From: an uncultured Eubacteriales bacterium
GTDB lineage: Bacteria; Bacillota; Clostridia; Lachnospirales; Lachnospiraceae
NCBI GenBank assembly: GCA_900319795.1
Contig: ONPU01000004.1
Coordinates: 1 to 64,000 of the forward strand
Length of the DNA stretch: 64,000 bases
Direction: 5' to 3'
Positions within the stretch are counted from its first letter, which is position 1, and each line of letters opens with the position of its first letter. A program made the position numbers and the translations under genes. Of the stretch, positions 51,077 to 59,596 are shown piece by piece. The notes under the pieces are model-generated. The model did not search any database. It was given only the letters and a program-made list of their open reading frames with translations, and was not told the origin of the DNA.

Positions 51077-52459
51077 ATGAAAACGAATTTACTCGACAGA
51101 AAGTTTATCTCCCGCACCCTCACGATCGCCATCCCGATCATGCTGCAGAACGGCGTCACCAACCTCGTTAACATGCTCGACAACATCATGGTCGGGCGCG
51201 TCGGCACGGACGCCATGACCGGCGTCGCGATCATCAACCAGCTGATGTTCGTGTGGATCCTCTGCATCTTCGGAGGCCTCTCCGGCATCGGCATCTTTAC
51301 CGCGCAGTATTTCGGAAAGGGCGACAACAAGGGCGTCCGCGACACGTTCCGCCTGCAGGTGCTCCTCTCGCTGCTCCTCACGGCCGCGGGCTTTATCATT
51401 CTGAAAATGTTCCACCCGGCCCTCATCAATCTCTACATGCATGAGGACGGCGGCGGCGGAAATATCGCCGCCACTATGGAAAGTGCCGTCTCCTACCTGA
51501 ACGCCATCTATTTCGGGCTCATCCCGTTTGCCCTGGCGCAGGCCTATTCCAATACGATGCGCTCCGTGGGAGAAACCGTGGATCCGATGCGGGCTTCCAT
51601 CCTCGCGGTCATCGTCAACCTGGTCGGCAACTATGTCCTCATTTACGGAAAATTCGGTGCCCCGGCCCTCGGCGTGGTCGGCGCGGCAATCGCGACGAAC
51701 ATCTCCCGTTTCGTGGAGCTCGGGTATCTGGTGATCCGTACACATTTAAATACCAAAAAATATCCGTTCATCGTGGGAGCCTACGCGTCCTTCTCCGTTC
51801 CGGGAAGGCTTGTGAAAAACTGCGTCATCAAAGGCACTCCGCTGCTCATCAACGAGGCCCTCTGGTCCGCCGGCGAGGCCGTACAGACGCAGATCTTCTC
51901 AAGAAGAGGCCTTTCGGTTGTCTCCGCTCTCAACATTTCCATGACGATCGGCGAAGTTTTCAACGTCGCCTTCATCGCGATGGGAAGCGCGACGGCCATC
52001 ATCATCGGGCAGGAGCTCGGCGCTTTCGGACGCACGGATCCGGAGCGGGTGAAGCGGGACGCCTGGCGCCTGACCTGGTACTCCGTCATTCTCTGCGTCC
52101 TGTCGGGGCTCCTGCTCTTCGTGGTCTCCGGCATTTTCCCGATGATCTACAACACCTCCGGCGACATCCGCGAACTGGCCGCGGGCTTCATCCGCATCAA
52201 CGCCCTGTTCATGCCGATGTACGCCTTTGAAAATGCGGCCTACTTCACGATCCGCTCGGGCGGCAAGACGATCATCACGTTCTTCTTCGACTCCTGCTTC
52301 ACCTGGCTGGCGTCGATTCCGCTGTCGTACGCGCTCGTGACATTTACCGCGATGCCGATCCTCATGCTCCTCGCCTGCGTGAAACTGATCGAGCTTGTAA
52401 AATGTGCCATCGGCGCCTTCCTCATGCAGAAGGGCATCTGGATCAACGACATCACGTAA
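51077..52459 (+). CDS. MATE family multidrug/organic cation efflux transporter
   Basis: 460 residues with 12 predicted membrane segments in two pseudo-symmetric halves. Family motifs are IPIMLQNGVTNLVNMLDNIMVG (about 17-37, shown in part as QNGVTNLVNMLDNIMVG), AYSNTMRSVGET and the second-half VFNVAFIAMGSATAIIIGQE. It exports drugs or metabolites using a Na+ or H+ gradient. The promoter is divergent from that of ade. No regulator is adjacent. The C-terminus fits the normal length of the family. Confidence 0.9.
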   Translation: MKTNLLDRKFISRTLTIAIPIMLQNGVTNLVNMLDNIMVGRVGTDAMTGVAIINQLMFVWILCIFGGLSGIGIFTAQYFGKGDNKGVRDTFRLQVLLSLLLTAAGFIILKMFHPALINLYMHEDGGGGNIAATMESAVSYLNAIYFGLIPFALAQAYSNTMRSVGETVDPMRASILAVIVNLVGNYVLIYGKFGAPALGVVGAAIATNISRFVELGYLVIRTHLNTKKYPFIVGAYASFSVPGRLVKNCVIKGTPLLINEALWSAGEAVQTQIFSRRGLSVVSALNISMTIGEVFNVAFIAMGSATAIIIGQELGAFGRTDPERVKRDAWRLTWYSVILCVLSGLLLFVVSGIFPMIYNTSGDIRELAAGFIRINALFMPMYAFENAAYFTIRSGGKTIITFFFDSCFTWLASIPLSYALVTFTAMPILMLLACVKLIELVKCAIGAFLMQKGIWINDIT

Positions 52460-52536
52460 AATGGCTCACAAGCATCACCACCAGCAAACCTCAAAATAGC
52501 AATCTGCCATTTTGAAAAGATTTTTGTAAAATATAC

Positions 52537-52565
52537 TTGACATACTGCATTTCACGATGTACTAT
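52537..52565 (+). promoter_or_regulatory. Near-consensus promoter of the membrane protein/XRE pair
   Basis: TTGACA, 17-nt spacer, TACTAT, about 100 nt before the ATG. Confidence 0.75.
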
Positions 52566-52608
52566 TGTGTCAGATCAAGGGAACAGCGCAGCCCCTTCAA
52601 TGACACAA
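52565..52608 (+). promoter_or_regulatory. 5' leader hairpin at the transcript start
   Basis: TTGTGTCA at 52565-52572 pairs with TGACACAA at 52601-52608, and inside it AAGGG pairs with CCCTT. The stem would form at the very 5' end of the mRNA and could also be an operator dyad for the XRE protein encoded in this unit. A second small hairpin (GCCCTCATAAAGGGC) lies just before the ribosome binding site. Confidence 0.5.
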
Positions 52609-52666
52609 AAACATTTATCCAATAAAAAAAGCCCTCATAAAGGGCATAAAGGAAAGAAGGTACATC

Positions 52667-53179
52667 ATGAACGCAAAATCAGCAGGAGTCCTCGTCGGAA
52701 TCGTTATCGGACTTATCGTTTCATTTTTCGCGATCAAATTTTTCAACAGAGACGGAAAGATCCGCACCGAATATGATGAAATGCAGGAAATTATCCGCGG
52801 CAAGGCCTATCGGATCGCGTTCTTCACCCTGGTGATCGCCCTCGCGATTCTCCTCGTCCTCGATATCATGGAGGTCGCGCTTCCGATGACGAACTCCGTC
52901 CTCTATTTCGGGCTCATCGTCATCGGCATCGCGGTTCAGGCCGGTTACAGCATCCTCAACGGTGCCTACTTCGGACTCAACAACAATAAGGCGAAGTTCT
53001 GGGGCGTCATGATCACGGTCACGGTTATCAATCTTCTGGTCTCCATCATGGCGATCGTATCCGGCAGAATGGTTGTCGACGGAAAACTTCAGGACCCGTG
53101 CATCAATCTGCTGTGCGCCGCTCTCTGCGGAGTCATCGCAATCTTCTCCGTCATTCCGAAAAAAGCCGACGAAGAATAA
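52667..53179 (+). CDS. Four-helix membrane protein of unknown function
   Basis: 170 residues with four hydrophobic segments (about 6-24, 48-66, 78-97, 107-126, plus a fifth weaker one near 145-162) and short charged loops (NRDGKIRTEYDEMQEIIRGK between the first two). I do not recognise a named family, although pairs of a small membrane protein with a 65-residue XRE regulator are common in Firmicutes. It is followed 19 nt later by the XRE gene and probably shares its promoter. A stress or antimicrobial response role is only a guess. Confidence 0.75.
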   Translation: MNAKSAGVLVGIVIGLIVSFFAIKFFNRDGKIRTEYDEMQEIIRGKAYRIAFFTLVIALAILLVLDIMEVALPMTNSVLYFGLIVIGIAVQAGYSILNGAYFGLNNNKAKFWGVMITVTVINLLVSIMAIVSGRMVVDGKLQDPCINLLCAALCGVIAIFSVIPKKADEE

Positions 53180-53198
53180 GGGAAAGCAGGTAAATGCT

Positions 53199-53396
53199 AT
53201 GAAAAATCTGAAATTAAAAGCAGCGCGGGCCGGCCTGGATCTTTCCCAGGACGACCTCGCGAAAAGAGTCGGCGTCTCACGCCAGACAATCAGTGCCATC
53301 GAAAAGGGCGACTACAACCCGACCATCAATCTCTGTATCAAAATCTGCAAGGAGCTGGGCAAAACCCTCGACGAGCTGTTCTGGCAGGAAGACTGA
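53199..53396 (+). CDS. Short XRE family HTH regulator (YozG-like)
   Basis: 65 residues, almost entirely a Cro/C1-type helix-turn-helix (LDLSQDDLAKRVGVSRQTIS, about 14-33, then EKGDYNPTINLCIKICKELG). The length and the LDELFWQED C-terminus match the YozG-like group of stand-alone regulators. It likely autoregulates the membrane protein/XRE unit. A 42-codon upstream extension lies inside the previous gene and is ignored; the ATG at 53199 follows a GGAAAGCAGG site. It is convergent with uxaC, with only 20 bp between stops. Confidence 0.88.
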   Translation: MKNLKLKAARAGLDLSQDDLAKRVGVSRQTISAIEKGDYNPTINLCIKICKELGKTLDELFWQED

Positions 53397-53416
53397 AAGC
53401 ATCTCACAGCAAGTCT

Positions 53417-54754
53417 TCAAAAAGCGAAACCCGAATCAAATACTCCATTATTCTCTGCCGGAGTGCCGAAAAACCGTTCGGCATTCCGGTAACTGACGTC
53501 TTTGACCATTTCTCCTAAGGTTTCCTCATCCGCCGGGTAAAGCCCCTCTTCTACGAGTCTTCCCAGCTTCGCGCACATGATTCTCCGGAAATATTCATGC
53601 CGGACAAATGACGTAAAGCTTCTGGAATCCGTCAGCATCCCCACAGAGGCGGCAAATGCGCCGGTCTCCATCAGTTCATCAATCTGGGCGGTAATCCCGC
53701 GAATATGATCGTTCAGCCACCACGCGGCACCGAACTGCACCTTGGGTGCGAAGCAGCCCGCCATCGTCGAAAGCATTGTATTGTCCGACGGATGGAGGTT
53801 ATAGAGAATGGTGCGCGGAAGGGAGCCGACATTTTCCAGATCTCCCAAAAAAGCCGCGATTGCTTTCGGATCCGTCATGGAACCGACGCTGTCTCCTCCG
53901 GCATCCGGCCCGAAGAGCTCCATGAGCCTCGGAGAGTTGTTCCGGATCGCGCCGAGATGCAGCTGCATCACAATGCCCTGCTTCGCGTACGCGCAGCCGA
54001 GAGTCCGCATCAGCCCAGAAAAATCCCGGTCTTCCGAACTGTATGGAAATACTCCGAAACCGTGGTCCGAGACCAGGCATCCATTTTCCCGGAAATAATC
54101 CAGCGAGCGGATCAGTGCTTCCGTGATGTCCTTCGCGTGATATTTCTCACACAATTCTTTCGCCGCCTGCCCGGACGGATCACTCAGATACCGGTCCGGC
54201 CGGAAGGATGGACAGACTTTAAACGGAATCGAAGGATCTTCCGCTATTCTTTTATGCCATTTCAGTGAGTCCCCCGGATCATCGGTCGTGCAGAGCACTT
54301 TGACGTTCATTTTTTCAAGAAGAGACACCGCGTCAAACCCTTCTCCGCGCATCATCTCTTCCGTCTGTTCCCATACGGCCCGCGCGTTTTTCGGGCACAG
54401 CACTTCGTGAATGCCGAAATATCTCTGAAGCTCAAGGTGCGTCCAGTGGTAAAGCGGGCTGCCCGCAAGGCGGGGCAGGACCTGAGCCCATTTTTCAAAC
54501 TTTTCGTACGGTTCGGCTTCTCCCGTGATGTAGAATTCCTCTACGCTGTTCGCCCTCATCGCGCGCCATTTGTAGTGATCTCCTTCAAGCCAAAGCTCCG
54601 CGAGATTGGAAAAGCGGCGGTGCTCCGCGATATCTTTCGGGGAAAGGTGATTGTGGTAATCAAAAATGGGCATCTGCTCCGCGTAATTGTGATAAAGCGT
54701 GCGTGCCGTTTCCGTATCCAGAAGGAACTCGCTGTCCATAAACGTGTGCGTCAT
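53417..54754 (-). CDS. uxaC: Uronate (glucuronate) isomerase
   Basis: 445 residues, slightly shorter than the usual 465-470. Features are the metal-binding HNHLS (FDYHNHLSPKDIAEHRRF, about 32-49), LCTTDDPGDSLKWH, SFRPDRYL, QLHLGAIRNNSPRL and the late LTDSRSFTSFVRHEYFRR motif. It isomerises D-glucuronate to D-fructuronate (or galacturonate to tagaturonate). The ATG overlaps the TGA of the LarA-like gene (ATGA). It is the last gene of the leftward kdgK-uxuB-gnd-larA-uxaC operon and supplies the first intracellular step after beta-glucuronidase. Confidence 0.92.
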   Translation of the reverse strand: MTHTFMDSEFLLDTETARTLYHNYAEQMPIFDYHNHLSPKDIAEHRRFSNLAELWLEGDHYKWRAMRANSVEEFYITGEAEPYEKFEKWAQVLPRLAGSPLYHWTHLELQRYFGIHEVLCPKNARAVWEQTEEMMRGEGFDAVSLLEKMNVKVLCTTDDPGDSLKWHKRIAEDPSIPFKVCPSFRPDRYLSDPSGQAAKELCEKYHAKDITEALIRSLDYFRENGCLVSDHGFGVFPYSSEDRDFSGLMRTLGCAYAKQGIVMQLHLGAIRNNSPRLMELFGPDAGGDSVGSMTDPKAIAAFLGDLENVGSLPRTILYNLHPSDNTMLSTMAGCFAPKVQFGAAWWLNDHIRGITAQIDELMETGAFAASVGMLTDSRSFTSFVRHEYFRRIMCAKLGRLVEEGLYPADEETLGEMVKDVSYRNAERFFGTPAENNGVFDSGFAF

Positions 54755-56028
54755 TGTTCAAACCTCTCCCTGTCAATCCAAAGTCCCAGAGCGGGATTCG
54801 GAATGTAGAAGATTTCCTCGCCGTCCACGGTGTTGTAACCGTAACGGAGTTTTGAGGGATCATAGCGTTTTACGGTCTCGTCATAAGAGGCGGCCCGGAA
54901 GCCGACATGTTCAATTTCTTCAGCCGTAATATTTTTCACAGCATAAGTAATGTCGAAGCGTCCGTCCGAAGAGCCGTGGATCAGGTGCGCCGCGGCGCCC
55001 ATATTGGCGCGGAGGTCTTCATTTTCCGCTTTCCGGAACTGTTCCAGAATCTTCATTCTTCCGCGGTAGCCGTACTTCCGGATCAGCCGGTCGCACTCGC
55101 TGTCCTCGCCGAAACGCTCGACGCCGGGTGCCAGAATCACCAGTTCGCCGCCGTCCGCCATCATCATGCGGGTCCGGTAAATGGCCTTATTGCCGAGCCA
55201 GGTGCTCTGAAACTCCGAAGGATCGAGGTAAACCACGCATTTTCGGACTCCGTGCTCCACGAAATCGATGTTCTTCTCCTGCGCCGTCTTCACGGCTTCG
55301 GTCAGGCATTCCCTGCCCTCTCCGATGAAGAGGCCGTGTGTGCGGATCGTCCCGCCGGGCGCCGTCGTTACGGTCAGCACCCACAGAAGCGGCAGGTTTT
55401 TTAGAAAATGGTCCGTCCCGTAGTCAAACAGCTTCCGCACCGGCGTGTGATCCCGCCCCATCATGCGTTCCATGCCGTACACGGCACCGATCATATGGGA
55501 TTTGTTGATCATCTCGCTTCCGCCCGCGCCGACGAACAGATTTTTCGCGTGATTGGACATACCAATCACTTCATGGGGCACCACCTGCCCGGGACTGATG
55601 ATCAGGTCGTATCCGCCTTCCGCGACTCTTCTGTTCAGCTCCACGCTCACCGCGTCCTTAAAGAGCCCTTCGGTAATCTCCGACACATAGTCCGCCGGCA
55701 CTTCTCCGAGCGTAATCACATCCCGTCTCCAGTCATGGACAAAAAAGCGTTCAAACGGAATATCCCCAAACATGCGCTCACACTGTTCCCGCGTCATCGG
55801 CGCGTGCGTGCCCAGCGTCGGCATCACATCGACTTCCGCCCCGCGCCTGGTCAGTTCATGGTAATAGATATTTGTAATAAGCCCCGCATTTGAATGAAAT
55901 CTCGTAAAGTCCGGCGGAAGAATAAGAGCCTTCCGCACAGACCTCCCCTCTATGGATTTCAAAAGCGCTCCGCGGATCTCCTCGTCCTTCAGCCCGTTTT
56001 CGTCATTTGCCCGGATATACAGTTCCAC
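54751..56028 (-). CDS. LarA-superfamily nickel-pincer racemase/epimerase, candidate mannonate/gluconate 2-epimerase
   Basis: 425 residues aligning with lactate racemase LarA along its length. Residues corresponding to the cofactor and catalytic set of LarA are kept: R43 (PPDFTRFH), H75 (LGTHAPMT), H152 (VVPHEVIG), K162 (SNHAKNLFVG, the Lys that carries the nickel-pincer nucleotide) and H178 (NKSHMIG). The LarA superfamily includes enzymes acting on several 2-hydroxy acids, among them a D-gluconate 2-epimerase (from memory). Its position between gnd and uxaC suggests D-mannonate/D-gluconate as substrate (inference). Translation starts at GTG, with GAGGG upstream. Nickel-cofactor genes larB, larC and larE are not in the window. 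Confidence 0.82.
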   Translation of the reverse strand: MELYIRANDENGLKDEEIRGALLKSIEGRSVRKALILPPDFTRFHSNAGLITNIYYHELTRRGAEVDVMPTLGTHAPMTREQCERMFGDIPFERFFVHDWRRDVITLGEVPADYVSEITEGLFKDAVSVELNRRVAEGGYDLIISPGQVVPHEVIGMSNHAKNLFVGAGGSEMINKSHMIGAVYGMERMMGRDHTPVRKLFDYGTDHFLKNLPLLWVLTVTTAPGGTIRTHGLFIGEGRECLTEAVKTAQEKNIDFVEHGVRKCVVYLDPSEFQSTWLGNKAIYRTRMMMADGGELVILAPGVERFGEDSECDRLIRKYGYRGRMKILEQFRKAENEDLRANMGAAAHLIHGSSDGRFDITYAVKNITAEEIEHVGFRAASYDETVKRYDPSKLRYGYNTVDGEEIFYIPNPALGLWIDRERFEQ

Positions 56029-56059
56029 TTTGCAAATCCCTCTTTTTTAACGTGAAATG

Positions 56060-57496
56060 TTACGCGTTGTAAACCGTCGACGCGACGTCCCCGCCGTGCC
56101 CGGTCCAGTCGGTATGGAAAAACTCGCCGCGCGGCGCGTCCGTCCTCTCATACATATGTGCCCCGAAATAATCCCTCTGCGCCTGCAGCAGGTTGGCCGG
56201 CAGCCGTTCGCTCGTATAGCCGTCGAACCACTGAAGAGCGGAACTCATCGCCGGCATCGGGATGCCCGCCTTCACGGCATAGGCGACGACCTCTCTCCAC
56301 GAAGAAACAAGTGTTTTCATCACATTGCTGAAGTACTCGTCCTTCAGAAGATTCGTCAATTCCGGATTCTTCTCATAAGCTTCCTTGATTTTTCCAAGAA
56401 ATGCGCTCCGGATGATGCATCCGCCTCTCCACATGAGCGCAATGCCGCCGAAATTGAGGTTCCACTCATGGCTTACCGCCGCGCTTCTCATCAGCATATA
56501 GCCCTGTGTATAGGAAATGATCTTGCTCGCAAAAAGCGCTTTGCGGACCGCTTCGACAAATGCCTCCCTGTCCCCTTCAAACTCCGGAATCTCCCTCGGG
56601 AACAGCTCCGCCGCTTCCACGCGCTCGTCTTTTTGCGCCGACAGGCATCTTGCCAGAACCGCTTCGGTAATAAGCGTGAGCGGCACTGCTTCATTCAGGG
56701 CTTCGATGCCGGTCCATTTGCCGGTGCCTTTCTGGCCGGCGCGGTCGAGGATCCGATCCACTTCCGCATTTCCCTGTCCGTCACGGTAAGCCAGAATGTC
56801 GGCCGTAATCTGAATGAGATAGCTGTCGAGCTCGGTCTCGTTCCATTTCCTGAAAACGGCGCTCATCTCGTCGTTTGTCATTTTCAGGCCGTCCCGCATC
56901 AGCTGGTACGCTTCGCAGATGAGCTGCATGTCGCCGTACTCGATGCCGTTGTGTACCATTTTCACAAAATGACCCGCTCCGTTCTCCCCTACCCAGTCGC
57001 AGCAGGGTTCATCTCCGTTCACTTTCGCGCAAATCGCCTGAAAGATCGGTTTCACATACGGCCAGGCTTCCGCCGAGCCGCCCGGCATCATGCTCGGCCC
57101 GTGGAGCGCGCCCTCTTCGCCGCCGGACACGCCGCATCCGATGAAACGGAGCCCTTTGCTCTCCACATAAGCCGTGCGCCGGATCGTGTCCGGATAGTGG
57201 CTGTTGCCGCCATCAATGATGATGTCCCCCTCTTCCAGAACGGGAATCAGCTGCTCGATCAGGTCGTCGACCGGCTTCCCGGCCCACACCATCAGAAACA
57301 CTTTCCTCGGCTTCACCAGATTCTCTCTCAGCTCCTCCGGCGTGCGGCACGGAACGAAGCCTTCCTCCGCCATCTTTTCCACGCGCTCCGCCGACAGGTC
57401 ATACACTGCTACGGAAAAGCCCTTCGACTGCATATTTTTCGCGAGATTGCTCCCCATCACGCCGAGGCCGATCATCGCAATATCCGCTTTACTCAT
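56060..57496 (-). CDS. gnd: 6-phosphogluconate dehydrogenase (decarboxylating), NAD-type cofactor site
   Basis: 478 residues, the long form of the family. Rossmann motif GLGVMGSNLAKN (10-21), substrate-site GVSGGEEGALHGPS, catalytic Lys/Asn region GAGHFVKMVHNGIEYGDMQ and a C-terminal TDWTGHGG. It converts 6-phosphogluconate to ribulose 5-phosphate, CO2 and a reduced cofactor. At the end of the second strand, where NADP enzymes have Asn-Arg-Thr, this one has VYDLSAE with Asp33, which favours NAD. It lies inside the glucuronate operon. An in-frame extension upstream reads through a palindromic repeat and is excluded; GGAGGG precedes the ATG. Confidence 0.93.
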   Translation of the reverse strand: MSKADIAMIGLGVMGSNLAKNMQSKGFSVAVYDLSAERVEKMAEEGFVPCRTPEELRENLVKPRKVFLMVWAGKPVDDLIEQLIPVLEEGDIIIDGGNSHYPDTIRRTAYVESKGLRFIGCGVSGGEEGALHGPSMMPGGSAEAWPYVKPIFQAICAKVNGDEPCCDWVGENGAGHFVKMVHNGIEYGDMQLICEAYQLMRDGLKMTNDEMSAVFRKWNETELDSYLIQITADILAYRDGQGNAEVDRILDRAGQKGTGKWTGIEALNEAVPLTLITEAVLARCLSAQKDERVEAAELFPREIPEFEGDREAFVEAVRKALFASKIISYTQGYMLMRSAAVSHEWNLNFGGIALMWRGGCIIRSAFLGKIKEAYEKNPELTNLLKDEYFSNVMKTLVSSWREVVAYAVKAGIPMPAMSSALQWFDGYTSERLPANLLQAQRDYFGAHMYERTDAPRGEFFHTDWTGHGGDVASTVYNA

Positions 57497-57507
57497 ATCT
57501 CCCTCCG

Positions 57508-57575
57508 ATAAGACACCAGGGACAGTCCCTGCTGTCTGGTAAACCAGACAGTGGGGACTGTCCCCACTGTCTGAT
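57508..57575. repeat. Family B palindrome
   Basis: Two inverted units (TAAGACACCAGGGACAGTCC... and ...GGGGACTGTCCCCACTGTCT) between the SDR stop and the gnd ATG, inside the operon. The hairpin would lie in the message and could cause partial termination or mRNA processing. Confidence 0.9.
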
Positions 57576-57582
57576 ATCGTTT

Positions 57583-58434
57583 TCACACTCCCGAATACGC
57601 GTGGAATCCGCCGTCAACCGGAAGCACCACGCCATTGATGAAGCCGGAGCAGCCCTTGTCGCAAAGGAAGAGCAGGGCGCCCGTCAGTTCCTCCGGTTCG
57701 CCGAAGCGTCCCATCGGCGTCGCGGCCAGGATCTTGCCTGTCCTCGCCGTCGGCGTTCCGTCCGCGTTCCAGAGCAGCTTCGCGTTCTGGGCCGTCGAGA
57801 AGAAGCCCGGCGCGATCGCGTTGCAGCGGATCCCGCTCTTCGCGAAATGAACCGCCAGCCACTCCGTAAAGTTCGACACACCCGCCTTGGCCGCGCTGTA
57901 GGCCGGAATCTTCGTAAGCGGTGTAAATGCGTTCATCGAACTGATATTGATAATGACACCGCTCTTCCGCTCCGCCATGTCCTTCGCGAATTCCTGCGTC
58001 GGCAGCAGCGTTCCCATGATATTGAGGGAAAATACCTTTGAAAATGCCTCCTGATCCAGGTCGAAAAAGCTCTTCTTTTCCGGATCCAGAAATGTCTCCG
58101 GATTGAAAAATTCATCGTCCGCCGTCGCCATCGGATGATTCCCGCCGGCTCCGTTGATCAGGATGTCGCACGGCCCGTAAGCCGCGAGCACCGTTTTGTG
58201 AGCTTCTTTCACGCTGTCCGCGTCCAATATATCCAGCCCGACACCCATCGCTTCCCCGCCGCCGGCTTTGATTTCTTCCGCCAACGCGTCCGCCCTGTCC
58301 GCCGCGCGGTCAAGGATGGCCACTTTCGCCCCGCACTCAGCCAACGCCCTGCAAAATGCCCCGCACAGAACGCCCGCTCCGCCTGTCACAACTGCTGTTT
58401 TTCCCTTAAAATCCGGTTTGATCGCTAAATTCAT
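57583..58434 (-). CDS. uxuB: SDR family D-mannonate oxidoreductase (fructuronate reductase)
   Basis: A 283-residue classical short-chain dehydrogenase: TGGAGVLCG (17-25) cofactor loop, acidic LDR (Asp42) at the end of strand 2 favouring NAD(H), NGAGG (94-98), catalytic Ser near 165 and YSAAK (Y179, K183). The phrase NGAGGNHPMAT is typical of the Bacillus YjmF-type UxuB. It reduces D-fructuronate to D-mannonate. The ATG overlaps the kdgK TGA (ATGA), so the two are coupled. A weak ribosome binding site supports translational coupling rather than independent initiation. Confidence 0.87.
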   Translation of the reverse strand: MNLAIKPDFKGKTAVVTGGAGVLCGAFCRALAECGAKVAILDRAADRADALAEEIKAGGGEAMGVGLDILDADSVKEAHKTVLAAYGPCDILINGAGGNHPMATADDEFFNPETFLDPEKKSFFDLDQEAFSKVFSLNIMGTLLPTQEFAKDMAERKSGVIINISSMNAFTPLTKIPAYSAAKAGVSNFTEWLAVHFAKSGIRCNAIAPGFFSTAQNAKLLWNADGTPTARTGKILAATPMGRFGEPEELTGALLFLCDKGCSGFINGVVLPVDGGFHAYSGV

Positions 58435-59504
58435 CGCTGTACCCTCGCATTCCCCGAATAGACATCCCACACCTGCTTTTCGTCAGCCGGCTCCGCGTAG
58501 TCATTGAGCGACGAGGCCGCCAGCACTCCGCTTGCCCAGCCGAAGCCGAGCCATTTTTCGGGCTCCCAGCCTCTGAAAATGCCGTAAAGAAGGCCTCCGC
58601 TGAACCCGTCTCCTCCGCCGATCCTGTCCAGAACCGGGATCGGACGGGGTTCTTCAACATACCAGTTCCCGTCGGCCATAAGGATCGCGCCCCAGAGGTG
58701 CTCGTTGGCGGACACCACCTCGCGAAGCGTCGTGGCGCAGGCTTTCGCGTTCGGGTAAGCGGCCCGGACCCGGCTGATCATCTCCTTGAAGTTTTCAATC
58801 TTTTCGGAAATGTTCCGCCCGCCGGCCTCCGGTCCCTGTATACCGAGGCAGAGCTGGAAATCCTCTTCGTTGCCGATCAGGATATCCGCCATCGACGCGA
58901 TTTCCCGAAATGCCTCCCGAAGCTCCTCTTCACGCCCCTTCCAGAAGGTCGCGCGGTAATTGAGGTCGAAAGATACCAGCGTCCCGTATTTCCTGGCCGC
59001 TTTGGCCGCCGCCAGACAGCAGGCTGTCGTCTCCGGGCTCATCGCCGTGATGAGGCCCGACAAATGCAGGATTCCTACGCCTTCTTCCCCGAAAATTCTC
59101 TCGAAATCAAAATCATCTGCCGAAAGCGTTCTCCCCACTTCGCCTGCCCTGTCATTCCAGACTCTCGGAGCGCGGAGCCCGAAACCGGAATCGGCGATAT
59201 TGAACTGGTGGCGATAGCCCCACGGACCGCCCTGCGGAACATCCGGTCCCGTGTAAGCGATGTTGCGGCTCCGAAGCTGTGCCTTCAGAAATGCCGCGAC
59301 CGGGCTGTCCTTCACGAATTTCGTCATCGCCAGACACTCGTACCCAAGTGACGAGGTAACATTCAGCACATTTGTCTCAGCGCTGGTTGCCTGCATATAA
59401 AACTGATTGCTGTTGTGTACCGCCATCCTGTCCGCGGGCGTAATACGTACACCCATGCTGGTCACGCAGGCGACGGCGTATTTCGCGTTCTTTCGAATTT
59501 CCAT
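58431..59504 (-). CDS. kdgK: PfkB family sugar-acid kinase (KdgK-like; substrate KDG or gluconate)
   Basis: 357 residues. The ribokinase fold shows TSMGVRITPADRM near the start, SFDLNYRATFWKG (178-190) and the anion-hole/catalytic motif DRIGGGDGFSGG with D299. The closest match in form is clostridial 2-keto-3-deoxygluconate kinase, which in the standard route phosphorylates KDG. KDG would need a mannonate dehydratase that is not encoded here. A gluconate kinase role would instead connect the LarA-like protein with Gnd. It is the first structural gene of the operon, 92 bp after the AraC regulator gene; GAAAGGAG precedes the ATG. Confidence 0.8.
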   Translation of the reverse strand: MEIRKNAKYAVACVTSMGVRITPADRMAVHNSNQFYMQATSAETNVLNVTSSLGYECLAMTKFVKDSPVAAFLKAQLRSRNIAYTGPDVPQGGPWGYRHQFNIADSGFGLRAPRVWNDRAGEVGRTLSADDFDFERIFGEEGVGILHLSGLITAMSPETTACCLAAAKAARKYGTLVSFDLNYRATFWKGREEELREAFREIASMADILIGNEEDFQLCLGIQGPEAGGRNISEKIENFKEMISRVRAAYPNAKACATTLREVVSANEHLWGAILMADGNWYVEEPRPIPVLDRIGGGDGFSGGLLYGIFRGWEPEKWLGFGWASGVLAASSLNDYAEPADEKQVWDVYSGNARVQR

Positions 59505-59596
59505 GTTCTGCTCCTTTCGCTCTCATTGGCCCCATCATAGCACGGGCAAATATGCCATGGAATTGTTAAAAATGAAATATTACATTGCAATTCCGC

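Noticed and set aside
57497..57586. N-terminal extension of Gnd by 30 residues
   Set aside because: The extension is a translation of the family B palindrome from a GTG; the Rossmann fold begins at the ATG at 57496, which has its own GGAGGG site.
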